A stretch of 64,000 nucleotides of DNA from Cycas panzhihuaensis (Eukaryota; Cycadophyta), in NCBI GenBank assembly GCA_023213395.1, contig CM041465.1, forward strand, positions 66,409,741 through 66,473,740, read 5' to 3'. Positions 47,087 to 62,196 of this stretch are shown here, piece after piece. Within the stretch, counting starts at the first letter, position 1. Every line of letters starts with the position of its first letter. Under the pieces are notes generated by a model. That model searched no databases and was not told where the DNA came from. It saw only the letters and a list, made by a program, of their open reading frames with translations. The position numbers and the translations under genes were made by a program.

Positions 47087-48386
47087 AGGGGGCTGCCCTA
47101 GAGGATGTGGCTATGAGGGTTGGAACCCTAGCCATAGACTCCTCTTCTCCATTTCAATGAGTTTCCACGATCCACCTACTTGTCACCCAAGAGGTGTTGA
47201 AGGATGAACAAAGGGGAAGGAAGGGTTTGCCTTCCTTCAAATGGCCTAAAGAGAAGGGTATATGGGCAAGATTTTGTGAGTGAATAAAAGTATTCACTAA
47301 GATACAGTTATCAAAATAAAGAACAATAGGAAACATATTTGAAACAACCACTAAAACTGATTTAAGATAGATATTACCTCATAAACCAATGGAGGGAGAA
47401 GGATCCCTCTTACTAGGTGGAGAAAGAGTCCACTTTGTAACAAAAGAAGAGTGAGAAACCTACAAAAGCTTGATGTAGCAGTTAGAGTGAGTACTTGAGG
47501 AAGGAGACCTATTAAAAATGAGCTGGTGTAGACCTATAATTTAGGGTTTTACTTTAAGAAGAGAGGAAGATAGAAGGAGGGAGTAGAAAATACAAGTTAG
47601 AGGCATTTTTTCCTTTCTCAAGAGAGTTAAGAGAGATAAAATGAATTCAAAAGTGGGTTTTTATACCCAAATTTGGTTTATTAAGTGAATAGGATTCGCT
47701 CTGGGAGGGAAACAACATCTTCACGCATGTCAGTTTTGTAATAAATGTAAAATTGGGTGTTGTCAGGCTCTGAATGCTAATGGACAATTGCCCCATAGTA
47801 AACTTTGTGGTACCATAATGTTTACCATGATATCACAAACATTGCCATGATGCAAATAAAATAAAAGAAAAAAAATAAAGGGAGGCCTAGGAGGCCCCGA
47901 AAAGAGAGGTCTTATGCCCTCACAAAGCAATATAATAGGCTGGTAAGGCTCTTAGGAGACCCCTAGGCCTCAGTGGATCCTCATTAAGCAAGAAGAGAGT
48001 GGTAAGAAGGCCCCAACGAGGGGGAACTAGTACATTCAAGGGCGATCAAGCCTAAAACAAGGTGTTAGGGATCATGCAATGCCAAAAGCAATCAAAAGTA
48101 CGTTGTAGGGGGCCCAAGAGTACCCAGGAGTATTGAGGATGGGTTATGGAGGGGTGTATAATGCCATAGGATATTTGTCCTGAGTCGTCATAGCTTGAAT
48201 GATAATCACAAGCAAAGAAAAGGGTAGGTAAACCAAGCATATCAACCATGCAAACAATAATACCACATATAATGCATCTACTAAATATCTCATTACATCC
48301 TAAAGTAAATGAAGAGCAAGGTTAGAGATATAACTATGTCTACTTAAGAGGCATCATCCATGTCCATTCCTGGTAGTCAGGAAATA
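47087..48386 (-). repeat. Element A LTR fragment, unit 2
   Basis: The outer 1.3 kb of A's LTR, ending at the same tip (GTCAGGAAATA). By eye about six base differences from 26932-28231, mostly transitions. It is truncated at the duplication junction, with no internal sequence attached. Confidence 0.88.
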
Positions 48387-49537
<1,151 letters not shown>

Positions 49538-49547
49538 AAGGGGTTAG

Positions 49548-52003
49548 TGTTTCCCAGCTTTTGGGAATAGGCTTGCATACTAAAATGAACAAGGAAATGT
49601 GGGTATAATTTTGTATCCCTTTTTTATATATATTTAAGGTTATATAATTGATACATGCTTGATTATTTGCTTGATGGTTGATCCATGCCCCTCTTGCATG
49701 TAGATGATGATTAGGACCTTTGTCCATGGCTATTTTATCCACCTGTTAGACTTCTTAGTTTGGAAATAGTGCCTCCATAACCACTTACAACTTGTTTCCT
49801 TAGTAATTGTTGCCTCAAGCTTCCTTATTTTGCCTCATTTTCACATTATTACCACTTGATGCTAATTGATTGCTATACTTAGGACTTGCCATTTGTAAGT
49901 TTGCTTGATTTTTTGATGAAAATTGGTAAAAAAGTGGATTATATTACTTTATAGTTTTATTTTTCTAGTGCATTAGAGGTGTTGTGAAGTACTTCACAGT
50001 ACCACGAATATATTCATAGTACTGTAAATAAATTCATAATATAATTGTCACAAACCTAGATTTGGGTTTAATATCAATAATCAGCTCATAAATAATGTAT
50101 TATTAGATCTAACAGATTGTATCAACCCCAGGTCATCTCACATTAGCATTAAGAGTCTAAACATGCCTAAATCCTCATATTTTTTTGCTTCTTTCAAATA
50201 AAATCTCTCAAACCATGAGCAAGACTCATCATTTTTGGTTGATGTCTTTTCTCACATTATGGCAAAAAAACTACCAACTCTCTACCTTTACTTTATCTAT
50301 AAATTCCCTCATTTCTAAAATGGAGGAGAAAAAACTTTGGTGTAAGAGATACCCTACTATTATGCTACTAGATTTCTTCTAGAACTATAGTAGTTTAGTG
50401 TAAGCAACTAGCTTTTACTTAGAGATTGCAAGCAAATAACCAAGAGTAATTAGTGAGTCTTTAGAGGAAGATTTAGTAGCCATTGGATAACATTTCATCA
50501 CCAAGGTATAAGTAATTCACTCTTATTTGCTTAGGTTAGTCTTCCTTTCTCTTTGTTTTATCATAGTCATACCATCTTATTTGATTTTATGACAAGATTT
50601 ACTAGTGGGTTCCTTTTATTTTATGATCCTATTTATATAGTGGGTAGAGTCTCTTCTAAGTCTCCTTTGCTTATTTCTTATTGATTATTTTGAAAGAGTT
50701 GTAAGATTGGGGAGGCTTCCAAAGTAGAACTTAGGAATCCATACATATATTGGAGGATGATTGTCATACTAAGACATCCTAACCCAACTCATCTTCCTTC
50801 TTTCTTGCTCATGGATTAGGAATTATTTCTCAATGTTTTGAGCCTTTTATCTGTGAGTTATATATGATAGAATATTATTGGATGTCTTGTGGATTTCTTG
50901 TTTATATGAAGTACTAACTTGTATGTAGGAAAGAGAAGATAGTTTACAAGATCATTCACCATGCCTTCTTATTCAAAAGAGTTTTGAAAACTTCCCATAT
51001 TGGTTGATCTAGGGAGGTAAGCTTTGTATTTTATTTCTTTACATCTTTCTTAGAATTTGGTAATTTCTATTTCTCTTTTTCAAGCATAAAGTATTTTGGC
51101 GAGAAGAAATGCTACCAAAATTCTTTTAGGAGTGGTAAGTATTAGTTCTATTTTCCTCACACCATACCAAGATTATCATAGTTTGCTAAGAAAGTATAGA
51201 TGCTACTTCAACTAGCTTATACTGAGGTACACCTCAACATATTTTGTTTCTTATTATGTTGTATTTCAAAAGAAGAAAACAAAGGAAGAGAAAAGCAACA
51301 AAACTATTAAAAAGGAAAAAAGGAAGAAAAGAAAGAGAAAGAAAAGGGAAAGGAAGTTCTTTAGATTATATGTTTATCTCTCTTTCTCTCTCTCTTCCCT
51401 CTTCCCCCTTTCTTCATCATCATAAAAAACCAAAAAAAAAAAGGAGAAAGAAAAGAAATAAGAAAGAGGCTTACATTTATCTTACCCTTCTCTCCAACAA
51501 AAAAGAAAATGATGAAACGAAAAGAAATAGTTGCACTTCTTTTTTTCTTTATTTGCGCATGCATTGTGTATCTAGGTAGGGAGTTCAAACAAGCCTTTAC
51601 TACTTAATTATGAGCCTAAGATGTGAGGAAGGACCTTGCTACCATGAGTTATAAATTTGTGAGGGTAAATCATTAGCTTCATTAAGCATAGGCTAGGTGC
51701 ATTTATTTAAAGAAAAATAGGATATAGTTATATTTAGGGGTGTGTCATACTTCCTAGTTTGCCATAGGCTCACTTAAAACTAAAGTTGAATGCCCCTCCT
51801 CTAATGCACATGCACACACTCTTAATGCCCTTAGTTTAGTCTCCCTCCACTAGGCCATTTAATGATTTTCCCTTACACATATATACGTAGTGCATAGATG
51901 CCCTAAATTAGTATCATAAGATTTAACCACACTTATAAGAACTTTGCATCCTAGGTTTTATATTACACCTTAAAGTGTAGCCCTCTTGCAATGTTGTCTT
52001 CTA
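49548..52003 (+). repeat. 3' LTR of element F, unit 2
   Basis: Copy of 29311-31767 with scattered point differences (for example at about 50530 and 51060). It includes the purine/pyrimidine tract at 51265-51540. The 3' boundary is estimated. Confidence 0.5.
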
Positions 52004-52120
52004 GAAAATTTTTACATCTCCTTGAGTTTCTTCTTATGAGGTCAATCCTATAACTAAGGACAATTTTAGTATTAATCATTTTGAAAATAAGGGGGCTATT
52101 CTATAGTATATGGTAAGAGT

Positions 52121-52753
52121 TGTTGGATATTATGACAACAATATTTTGGGGTTAAAATTTTGGTGTGTTTTCGGCACGGTTTCCCTACCTAATCTTTCTC
52201 AGGGGATTCCAAGGGGGGAGCCCCCCTTGGTTGGGGGAGTGGAATACCCCCCGCTAAGAGGGGGTTCGGGGGCGATAGCCCCTAACCCGAAAAATTAGCC
52301 CTATAAACTTTATCAAATTGTAAAGAGAATCAGGGTCGTTTGATACAAATACCCTAGATTCTATGCCTAAGATTTATATCTTGGATGTCCCTCTCATGTA
52401 GCCTATTTTAGGGCTTTTCTTATGATGTTGAATGTATTGTAATGTACTGTAATGAGGGCAACAGCTGGTTGTTATTCTAGAGAGCACTCTACTACTAAGA
52501 TGTACTGTTTCTCCATTCTACACTAATAAAGATCGATACCTTTCCTGTGTGGATGTTTCCCTAGCACACTGCTAGGGTTTTACCATGTTATATCGGGTGC
52601 ATATGTGATGTTTAGCTTGTATATTGATGTTGTTGTATTATCTATGATTTTAAAACTTGCATATTAAATCTTAGTTTCGATTCCTATGACTAGTTACAAA
52701 ATAGTTTAGATCTTGTGGTCATTTTAAGGTTTGGGACCACTGTATTCTCAACA
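52121..52753 (+). repeat. 5' LTR of element C, unit 2
   Basis: 633 bp; a short deletion in the GC-rich block (about 52215-52240) relative to unit 1. AATAAA at 52525-52530. The end reads GGTCATTTTAAGG...CCACTG where unit 1 has GGCTGTTTAAGG...CCCTG. Confidence 0.9.
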
Positions 52754-52755
52754 AG

Positions 52756-52767
52756 TGGTATCGAGCC
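52756..52767 (+). promoter_or_regulatory. Primer-binding site of element C, unit 2 (one base short)
   Basis: TGGTATCGAGCC, lacking an A of TGGTATCAGAGCC. Confidence 0.8.
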
Positions 52768-52821
52768 ACTTTTGTTTTCTTGAAGTTTGTGAAGGTTTTG
52801 GTGTCGCCTTTTCTACACCAA

Positions 52822-53600
52822 ATGGCGAAACTAGCAGGTGCAAAGTTTGAGGTGGAGAAATTTAATGGCAAGAACAACTTCGAGTTGTGAAAGCTAAAAG
52901 CGCATGATGTTCTTGTACAACAGGGTTTGTACAAAGCCCTTGTAGGAAAATCAAAGAAACTCACAGGGATGGACGATGATGATTGGAATGACTTAGACAA
53001 AAAGGCACTTAGCACAATACGATTATGCTTGGCAGATGAAGTCTTGTTTAACATCACATGAGAAGAGATAGCAGCAGGATTATGGACTCGGTTGGAAGGC
53101 TTGTATATGACCAAATCAGTAACAAATCAAATATACCTAAAGAGGTAATTGTACTCATTACAGATGAAGGAAGGTACAAAAATTGCTAACCATTTAAATA
53201 TTTTCAATACTCTTATTTGCCAATTGACTAGTATCGATGTTAAAATTAAGGATGAGGACAAGGCTATTACCTTGTTATGCTCATTGCCTGAATCCTGGGA
53301 TAATATTGTCACCTCAATTAGTTTTAGCACTATAGATGTATTGGATTATGATTCTGTTGTGAGTGCTTTGATAATAGAAGAAGTGCGGAGGAAATCTAGT
53401 TTTGAAACCTCCATATTAGAAGCCATGATAGTAAGAGGTAGAAAGTTTGAGAGAGGAAAAAACTCCTGGGATACATCGTGGTCTAAGTCAAAGAGCAAAA
53501 GGGTAAGCTTAGGTGTTGGAATTGTAATAAGACCGGTCACCTCAAGAAGGATTATTACAAAAGGAAGGAGTTCCAGAAAAAGGAAGATCCTACCAAGGAG
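52822..53600 (+). pseudogene. Element C GAG, unit 2 (broken)
   Basis: Same start (MAKLAGAKF). A G-to-A change gives TGA for Trp at about 52890, and a missing A in the run at 53497-53500 shifts the frame before the zinc knuckle, so 53149-53688 reads into a false Arg-rich tail. The knuckle is also altered (a Cys reads Tyr, GATTATTAC). Confidence 0.88.
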
Positions 53601-54070
53601 ACGAATTATGTGGAGTCAAATCAAGGTATGGATGATGATGTCTTGGTCGCTTGTAATGTTTCTCATTATCATCATGACTGGTTATTAGATTCAGGTGCTT
53701 CACATCACATGTGTCCACACAAGAGTTAGTTTTCATCAGACCAACCTCTTGATGGTGGTGATGTGCTTATGGGAAATGAAGTTTCTTGTAAGATAGTGGG
53801 CATTGGTAGCATAAGAATTAAGATGTTCGATGGGGTAGTCAGAACATTAACTGAGGTTAGACATGTACCTAATTTAAAAAGGAATCTAATTTTCTTGGGT
53901 GAATTAGATTCAGGTGGTTTTAAGCATACATGTCATGAAGGAGTCCTGAAGGTGTAAAAGGGCACCTTGGTTGTTATGAAAGCCTTAAAGAAAGGAAATC
54001 TTTACATTTTAGTGGGAAGTATAGATGTCATCCAAGCACTCTGACATCAAAGATTATAAAAGATCCAACT
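53601..54070 (+). pseudogene. Element C protease, unit 2
   Basis: WLLDSGASHHMCPHKS followed by TAG for Trp. The open stretch 53763-53957 matches unit 1 and ends in TAA where unit 1 has TCA. Confidence 0.85.
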
Positions 54071-54997
54071 CAGTTATGGCATCAGAGACTTGGGCACATG
54101 AGTGAGAAAGGACTTAAGGTGCTGATAAATCGTAAGTTGCTTCCTAACTTGCAACTTTCAAATTTGGCTTTCTGTAAACATTGAATCTTTGGAAAGTAAT
54201 GTAGACTCAGGTTTAAAGTAGGGAGTCATACTAGTAAAGGCGTTCTAGATTACATACATTCAGATGTATGGGGATCAACCCCTAAAATATCTTATGGAGG
54301 ATCATTGTATTATGTCACATTTATAGATGATTACTCCAGGAAGGTATGGGTCTATTTTTTGAAAAGGAAATCTGAAGTTTTTAGCGTGTTTAAGAAGTTC
54401 AAGGCTTTAGTTGAGAATAATACTGGTAAGATAATCAAATGTTTAAGAACTGATAATGGAGGTGAGTTCAACTCCTTAGAGTTTGAGAACTATTGAAGAG
54501 AAGCTGGAATTGAAAGACATAAGACCACTAGCTATACTCATGACAAAATGGCATTCTTGGCGCATGAATAGGACACTCTTGGAAAGAGCAAGAAGCATGC
54601 TAAGTAGTGCAGGAGTGGAGAAGGGCTTGTGGGAAGAAGCTGTTCAAACATCTTGCTATCTGGTAAATATATTACCATCACTTGCAAGATTCCTAAAGAG
54701 GTATGGATTGGACATCTATGTGATTATGCAAATTTAAAAGTTTTTTGTTGTGATGCTTATGCTTGGACTGACAAAAGTAAACATTCAAAGTTAGACCCAA
54801 AATCCAAGAGATATATCTTTGTTGGTTATGGTGATAAGGATGGTGTGAAGGGATACAGGTTGTGGGATCCTATTGCCCACAAAATCACCATTAACAGAGA
54901 TGTCATATTTGATGAATCTCCCCTTGTAAAATCAGACAGTGTAGAAGTTAAAATGAAATAGGAGCAATAAGATGAACATCAACAAGTCAAGTTTCAA
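54071..54997 (+). pseudogene. Element C integrase, unit 2
   Basis: LWHQRLGHMSEKG and AFCKH (about 54170) are better kept than in unit 1, and DDYSRK and LRTDNGGEF are present. The block with the catalytic Glu is scrambled at 54537-54565 (CTCATGACAAAATGG...CTTGGCGCATG). SKRYIFVGYGDKDG follows in a 110-codon open stretch (54629-54961). Confidence 0.88.
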
Positions 54998-55951
54998 ATG
55001 CATCCATCTGTGGAATCAGAAGAGTATGAAGATCTTTCTGAAGATGAATCAATAGTAGATTCACAAGAGTATGTGGATACTCCTCTGCCAACAGTTAGAA
55101 GATCTACATTAGTTAGTCATCCACCTGATAGGTACAACCCTTCTGTTTCTATTGCTTTGGTTTCTAATGATGGTGAGCCCACATGTTATCAGGAAGTAGT
55201 AGATGATATCCATGGAGAGAAGTGGATAAGTACTATGCAGGAAGAGATAGATGCTTTAAAGAAAAATAGTTCATGGGACTTGGTAGAACTTCTATATGGT
55301 AGAAAGACTATTGGTTGCAAGTGGGTTTTCAAAAAGAAAACAGATGTTGATAGAAAGGTTGATAAATACAGGGCAAGACTAGTGGCTAAAGGTTTTACAT
55401 AGAAAGCAGGTATTGACTTTCATGAGATCTTTTCACCAGTTGTCAAACTTATTTCAATTTGAGTGTTGTTAGCATTGGTAGCTTCTCTTAATTTGGAGTT
55501 GGAGTAGTTAGATGTAAAAATAACTTTTCTACATGGAGATTTAGATGAGGAGATCTATATGGATCAACCAGAAGGGTTTGTACAAGCTGGCAAGAAAAGA
55601 CTTATTTGTAGGCTCAGGAAATCATTATATGGCCTGAAGCAATCACCCAGGCAGTGGTACAAGAAGTTTGATGCTTTCATGGAGAGCCAAAATTTCAAAA
55701 GAAGTGAGTATGATCATTATGTTTACTTTAAATTTATGGACAATATCTTATTCATTATCTTGGTATTATATGTTGATGACATGCTAGTTGCAAGCAAGAG
55801 CATGGAAGAAATCAATAAGCTAAAGGCTCAATTGGCTAGAACATTTGATATGAAGGATCTAGGAGCTACAAAATAAATCTTAGGCATGGAGATACACAGA
55901 GACAGGAAAAATGGTAAGCTATGGTTATCATAGCAGAAATATGTAGAGAAG
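54998..55951 (+). pseudogene. Element C reverse transcriptase, unit 2
   Basis: Acidic linker, then KWISTMQEEIDALKK...LVAKGFT (open to 55402), stops, then 55559-55876 open with PEGFVQAGKKRL, SLYGLKQSPRQWYKKF and YVDD at 55769-55780. A TAA at 55874 stands for Gln. Confidence 0.9.
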
Positions 55952-56725
55952 GTGCTAACCAGGTCTGGTATGGCAAATGTGAAACCAATGAGTATCCCAT
56001 TGGCTTTCCACTTCAAGCTTTCTTTGAATATGAGTCCTAGTAGTGAAGAAGAAAAGGCTTATATGTCTCGTGTACCTTATAACAGTGTAGTAGGAAGTTT
56101 GATGTATGCTATGGTATGTACAAGACCTGATATTTCACATGTAGTCAGTGTAGTGAGCAGGTTTATGGAAAATTCAGGAAAGGAACATTGGGCTACAGTG
56201 AAATGGATACTTCAGTATTTAAAAGGAACGAGTGACTACTGCATCACCTTTAGAGGTATAGGAAACCAAGTTTGTAGATATTTCGATTCAGACTTTGCAG
56301 GAGATTTAGACAAAAGAAGGTCTATTTTAAGTTATGTTTTTACTCTTGCAAATGGTCCAGTTAGTTGGATGTCCAAATTGCAGAGCATAATTACATCATT
56401 AACCATGGAAGTGAATATGTTCTTTGCAAAGACATGCTTGTAAAGAAGAAATCAGTTCTGTGGTCTATTGGTTGAGCTTGGAAGGAGACAAGAAAATGTA
56501 AAGGTACTTTGTGACAGTCAAAGTCCCATTTACTTAGCCAAGAATCTAGCTTATCACAATAGAACAAAGCATATTGCTATGAAGTACCATTTTGTTAGAC
56601 AGGTTGTGGAAGCAGGTAGAGTGGCACTTGAGAAGATTCACACCAATCAGAATTATGCCAATATATTCACAAAAATAGTACCATTAGAGAAGTTCAAATG
56701 GTGTTTGACTTCTCTTGGCTTGTAG
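55952..56725 (+). pseudogene. Element C RNase H, unit 2
   Basis: Open from 55952 (RPDISHVVSVVSRFM, DSDFAGDLDKRRS) to a scrambled patch at 56407-56465. There TMEAEYVAAAHACKEE of unit 1 becomes TMEVNMFFAKTCL plus stop. It resumes in frame at 56468 (VELGRRQENVKVLCDSQS) to the stop at 56725. Confidence 0.88.
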
Positions 56726-56782
56726 AAAAGATGATGAAGGGTCCAGGAAAGGTACGGGGTAAATTGTTGTCAAGGTGGAGAT

Positions 56783-57429
56783 TGTTGGATATTATGACAA
56801 CAATATTTTGGGGTTAAAATTGTGGTGTGTTTTCGGCATGATTCCCCCCCTCCCAATCTTTCTCGGGGGGTTCCAAGGGGGGTGGGAGCCCCCCTTGGTT
56901 GGGGGGTACGGGGGGAGTGGAACACCCCCCATTAAGAGGGGGTTCGAGGGTGATAGCCCCCAACCTAAAAAATTAGCCCTGTAAACCTTATCAAATTGTA
57001 AAGAGAATCATGGTCATTCGATACAAATACTCTAGATTCTACGGCTAAGATTTATACCTTAGATGTCCCTCTCATGTAGTCCATTTTAGGGCTTTTCTTA
57101 TGATGTTGTATGTAATGTAATGTACTGTAATGAGGGAAGTGAATGGTTGTTGTTCCAGAGAGTACTCTGCTACTGAGATGTATTGTTTCTCCATTCTACA
57201 ACAATAAAGATTGATACCTTTCTTGTGTGGATGTTTCCCTAGCACACTGCTAAGGTTTTACCATGTTATATTAGGTGCATATGTGATGTCTAGCTTGTAT
57301 ATTGATGTTGTTGTATTATCTCTGATTTTAGAACTTGCATATTAAATCTTAGTTTCGATTCCTATGACTAGTTATAAAATAGTTTAGATCTTGTGGCTAT
57401 TTAAGGTTTGAGACCTTGTATTATCAACA
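56783..57429 (+). repeat. 3' LTR of element C, unit 2
   Basis: 647 bp with CTAGCACACTGCTA intact (57239-57252) and AATAAA at 57203-57208. The polypurine tract is at 56772-56781. Confidence 0.9.
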
Positions 57430-57434
57430 CGAGT

Positions 57435-57818
57435 GTCTCTAAACCTCTCCTCTAACTACTAATGGCCCAATATTACCAAGTACATATGATAGGTTTACCC
57501 ATGAAAAACTTGATCCAAGACACCCACACTCCTTCACCTCCTTTAGAACCTTACCCCTTTCATTATGATGAGGGATATACTATTCTTATTAGAGATACTA
57601 TTAACATGACTTGGAAGCATATGGAAAGCCTAGGGTGATCAAAGTTAAACCTAATGCTTCCCTTTTAAGATGTAATAGCTCAAAGAACTCTTTATAGGAT
57701 ACTCATTATATTTTGCTTTAAAATATAGTAATGTGAAGGGTTTACACCCTAGCATCATTGTCATAACATCACTACCATGCTAGGGACCAAGCCCATGCAA
57801 TTAAGTTGAAGGCCTATT
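57435..57818 (+). pseudogene. Element D pre-RT segment, unit 2
   Basis: Copy of 37201-37584, ending in CTATT (57814-57818). Confidence 0.5.
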
Positions 57819-60800
57819 TATTGAGTGTAATACCCAATTATATAATTACCCTCATGTATACTCTCTCTATAATTATGTGTGTTTTTATATTTGAGGTTAT
57901 GAGTGACATAGAGATATGTGCTACCTCTATATTAACCAATGAAGTTCTCCCATTGATGGTGAGCTTATATTATAAGTATATATATTATCATTCATTCTAA
58001 TTTGAGTTTTATCATTTTCTTCATATCTTATATTCATTTGTATATACTGCATCTAATTTGAGCTTTATTATTATATTTTTAACTCACCATTATATTCCAT
58101 TTTTTGTGCATTCATAACATATTTAAATTCTAAAATGGTATCAGAGCCCAAGGTTTGAATCCTTGAGGGCTTCAATCAGAGCCGTTATACATATTATCCT
58201 TTTGATTTTTAGAAGCCTTGTCATTTTTTATTGAGGAAGTACCTGATTAATGACTTTTTTATTGTCCATTTGAAGGATTATTTCAAGTTATTTAAAGTCA
58301 ACTTCTTTTACATATTACGCACAATTTTAAGGGATTATTTTCTAAAATATGTAGGGCTATTTCATCATTGCTATTCAAAATTTAAAGGGGTTGTTTTAAC
58401 ATTGTTTAAAGGTTCTTTAAAGCCTATTTGGAGCTGTTATTGAAGGCTACTTTTAAGCCTATTCCAAATTTGTTTTAAGACTATTTTTTAAGCTTATTTT
58501 TTAGAGATTTTAAAGTTACTATAGAGTTATTTTGAAGCTACATATCTATGCTTTTTGTGACTAGATTTTAGGCTGCATATGGGCCTATTTTATAACATGG
58601 AGGTTCTAATTAGAGGATTACAAAACACATAGTTGAAGCTTATTATTTGAAGCAAAAATTATTACATAAGAGCTATAAATATAGGCCTAATCACCCTATA
58701 CAAATAAAAAATCTACTATTAGTCAAAAGGAGTCAATTCTACTACCAAAATATAAAAAAATAAAGGTATTATGATAGTTACTTATAATATTAGTTGTGGA
58801 TATTTTCGCTACAGCTGTTGTTGTCTATACAAGCTAGAACATTGCAAGGAATTTGACTATAACATAGAATTGGAAAGCTTATATGCCATTGTCCTTTCTA
58901 AGTCAAAAGATTTGAAGCCCCAGATGATGATATAGAAGTCGTTTCCATCCCTTATTCATCGCATCCATCTTGTCATCACCTACAAATTTATAAGCGTACT
59001 AGTTCATAAGGCCATAAGATCTAATACCTGTAGCACATTAAATAGAATTTGAGATTTCCCCCCTACTACTTAAGAAAGTACAATGGTATATATAATCCTA
59101 ATACTTACTTCCAAGGTTTCTAGTAGCACTAACAACCCTATGTATATAGGACTGAGCAAAAAATCAATCCTTAAAAGAAAAATGGGGATTATATGGATTA
59201 ATGGAAGGTATTGAGGATGAGGGATCTCTATTAGATATGTTGAATACTTTGTAAGTGTTATATAGATATAGACATTACACCTAAGCCCCTTTGTAGGGTC
59301 TAGGGGCCTATTGTAGGGCCCTTGGATGGGGTGTCTGAGAGTCCAACATACCCCCAAGAAGGGGCTCAAGGGTAAAAGGCCCCAAGAACAAAATATTAGG
59401 TGTCTTATGGGGGTCCTTTATCAGCTTATGATTTATGCCCATTGTATTATAATATTATAAGGTGATATCTTGTAAAGTAGTGTCTATATATTCTTATGTA
59501 ATGGCACATGTAAAGGGTTATATGAGTATTTGATAAGTCAATGAGAAGAGTTGGGGTTTTTATCTCTATAATTCTTTAGCTATTACTCAGATTAATAAAA
59601 GGTCTATACTTAGACTTGAATCTCCTAACATTCTTTATTGTGTGCTTGTTTATTTTATGATATTTTCCCTTTGCATGGTTTATAGTTCTATTAATATGTT
59701 ACTTCTATCATTACATTTCCTCTTCAGTTATGTCCATCTAACACTTGCAAAATGTTCCTTAAAATGGATGAAGAAGTTTCCCTTAGTCAAAACTTTTGCT
59801 GTGCTCATGACAGTGACATCTATAGTGTGGGTGGAAGATAACAAGGGATGGAAATAGGGATTTAGCATGTCGATGATGAGCATTCTACTAGTGTTGATTA
59901 TGTTCATACTCAATTCACCTCTTTATTAGAATAAGATCCTTCAGGGCTCTCCTCTAACTTGTATTGCTTAGGTTCTTATTATAGCCATTTACAAACAAAG
60001 GGTTGTTAACCAGAGAAATAGAAACAATATAGTATATAGAGGTAACAAAAGTAGAGTTTTGCTTTATCAAACTAACCAATTATGTGTTTTGGAAAAAGCA
60101 ACAATTCCATATTCGAGCTTTGGTATGCTCACCACCATAAGTCAAGAGTGTCCTTGGAGATTATATATAGTAATTTAGGTGGAGGAAGTAAAGATTATAT
60201 TAAGAGTATTACTTATATTCACAAGCATAATAATGGTGAATTAATGCTTGGCATAACTATAGATATTTTTAATGCAATAAGTAATAACTATAGACATAAG
60301 ACTTAATAATTTCAAGATTCCAACTACTTCTCTACCAATCATTCTAGTGGTTTTCTTGATTATTCTTATCCCTCTCTATGATCTAACCTTTATTCCATTG
60401 GCTTATTAAGTAATATGAAAAGAAATAGGTGTTACTCATTTATAGAGAGTTAGTATGGTCTTGGACTTATCCATCATATCCATGGTAGTGGCAACATTAG
60501 TAGAGATAAAGAGGAAAGAAGCTGCTCACATTGGTCGTGTCATGGAGTTCTTCTACACTAAAGCACCTTCTAGCATGAGATCATTGGCCACAACTCTATC
60601 ATGGAAATTAGGCCACTCACAAACCTGCAAAATCAAATGTAGGTATTTTTTGGCATAATAATGGTAGAACCCTAATTAATTAGGGTTAATATTATTTTGA
60701 ATAGATTAATATTTGAAAATGGTGGACTTCAAATTTTATTGAATGGAGTCAATATTTTTTTTCATCTAAAAAATTAAATTTAATTATATATTTGATAATG

Positions 60801-62191
60801 TTTTCAAGTCCACCTAACCCCTTTATTGCTTAGCCCCTTGGTCATATTTAGCACCCATATGACCTCCAGATCACAGATGAAAGGGCCTAAGCCCCCAATT
60901 TCTAGCTTTTGTAGAGTCAATTTCATTGTTTTAGCTATAACTTAAGCTAGGAGACTCCATTATTAGTCCCACCAATTGTGTTAGATTCATAATTAAGAGA
61001 TCTTTTATTTGGCAAGTCACTTGATATTATTTGGAGCTATTTTGATGTAGAAATCTTAGTCCAAAGTTTAACAGTTTTATTTTTCTTCATTATTTTAGCT
61101 TTTTTAGGCACATATATGTATTTGAAAGGCTCTATGATATTTATTAATATGATATACCCCAAATGGGGGATAACATATAGTAAGGTCTCATTTTTAGCTC
61201 TAGCACCCATTTCATTTTGAATTTTATTATATGAGAGAGAGTTGTTCATGTTATACTTGATCATCTATCTTTTAAGTCATATATTAACATTTATTATTAG
61301 ATTTTTATCCAATGGTAGCATGATGTAAGCCCAAAGAGGCATGTCTTTAGCCCATGGAGGTAATTTAAGGCTATAGAGCCATTTGAAGACTACTTGCATT
61401 ATTCCATATAAGTAAGAGGTGGGACCCCTTTACAGCTTCTCTTGTTGGTGCTAATTAAACCATGTATGCAAAGCAACATCCTAGTTAACTGATGATCACA
61501 ATGACTAGTTACTCATGTGGTATGGTGGATGGTGTTCTCTTCATATGGATATTAGTAACTAACTATATTATTGTAGGAGATTATGATCTAACTTATTTGA
61601 AGACTAGTTGTATTTACATTTAAGTAAGAGTTGTAATCTCTTTACAAATACTCTTAGTAGCACTGATTAAACCATGTGTTAAAAGGAGGTTCCTACTCAA
61701 CTACTTGATTATAGTGACTAGTTACCCATGAATTTTGATATATAGACTTCACTTCATATGGACATCGGTAGTTAATTATATTATTGTAGTAGCATATAAT
61801 CTAGCATTCATTTGAAGACTCGATACTTATTGTTTAATATAATATTTCATTATGTAATTGGCTATTACAGGGGAATGTTGGTTGTAATATCCAATTACAT
61901 AATTAACTTTATGTATACTCTCTTTTCAATTATGTGTATTTTTATATTTGAGGTTCGAGCCACATAGAGATGTGTGTGACCTCTAGATTAACCAATGAAG
62001 TTCTCTCATTGATGGTGAGCTTGTACTATAAGTATGTACATTATCATTCATTCTAATTTGAGTTTTGGTTATTTCTCCATATCTTGTGTTCATTTCTATA
62101 TACTTCATCTTATTTGAGCTTCATTTTTATATCTTCAACTCACCATCATATTATTGTTTTTGTGTATTCATAGCATGATCAAATTTTAATA
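57819..62191 (+). mobile_element. Element E, unit 2 copy
   Basis: LTRs 57819-58135 and 61876-62191, primer site TGGTATCAGAGCC at 58136-58148, target duplications CTATT/CCATT (62192-62196). A few short indels relative to unit 1, several next to CAG/CTG. The palindrome is kept at 60668-60687. Confidence 0.75.
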
Positions 62192-62196
62192 CCATT

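Larger units (their letters stand above)
52121..57429 (+). mobile_element. Element C, unit 2 copy
   Basis: Same element and same flanks as 31885-37195 (AGAGT at 52116-52120, CGAGT at 57430-57434). LTRs 52121-52753 and 56783-57429. It differs from unit 1 by few point changes plus a set of scrambled CAG/CTG patches. In RT it is the better copy; in integrase and RNase H the worse one. Confidence 0.92.

Noticed and set aside
52121-57429. A second independent copia insertion
   Set aside because: Flanks and target-site duplications are identical to those at 31885-37195, so this copy arose by duplication of the whole segment.
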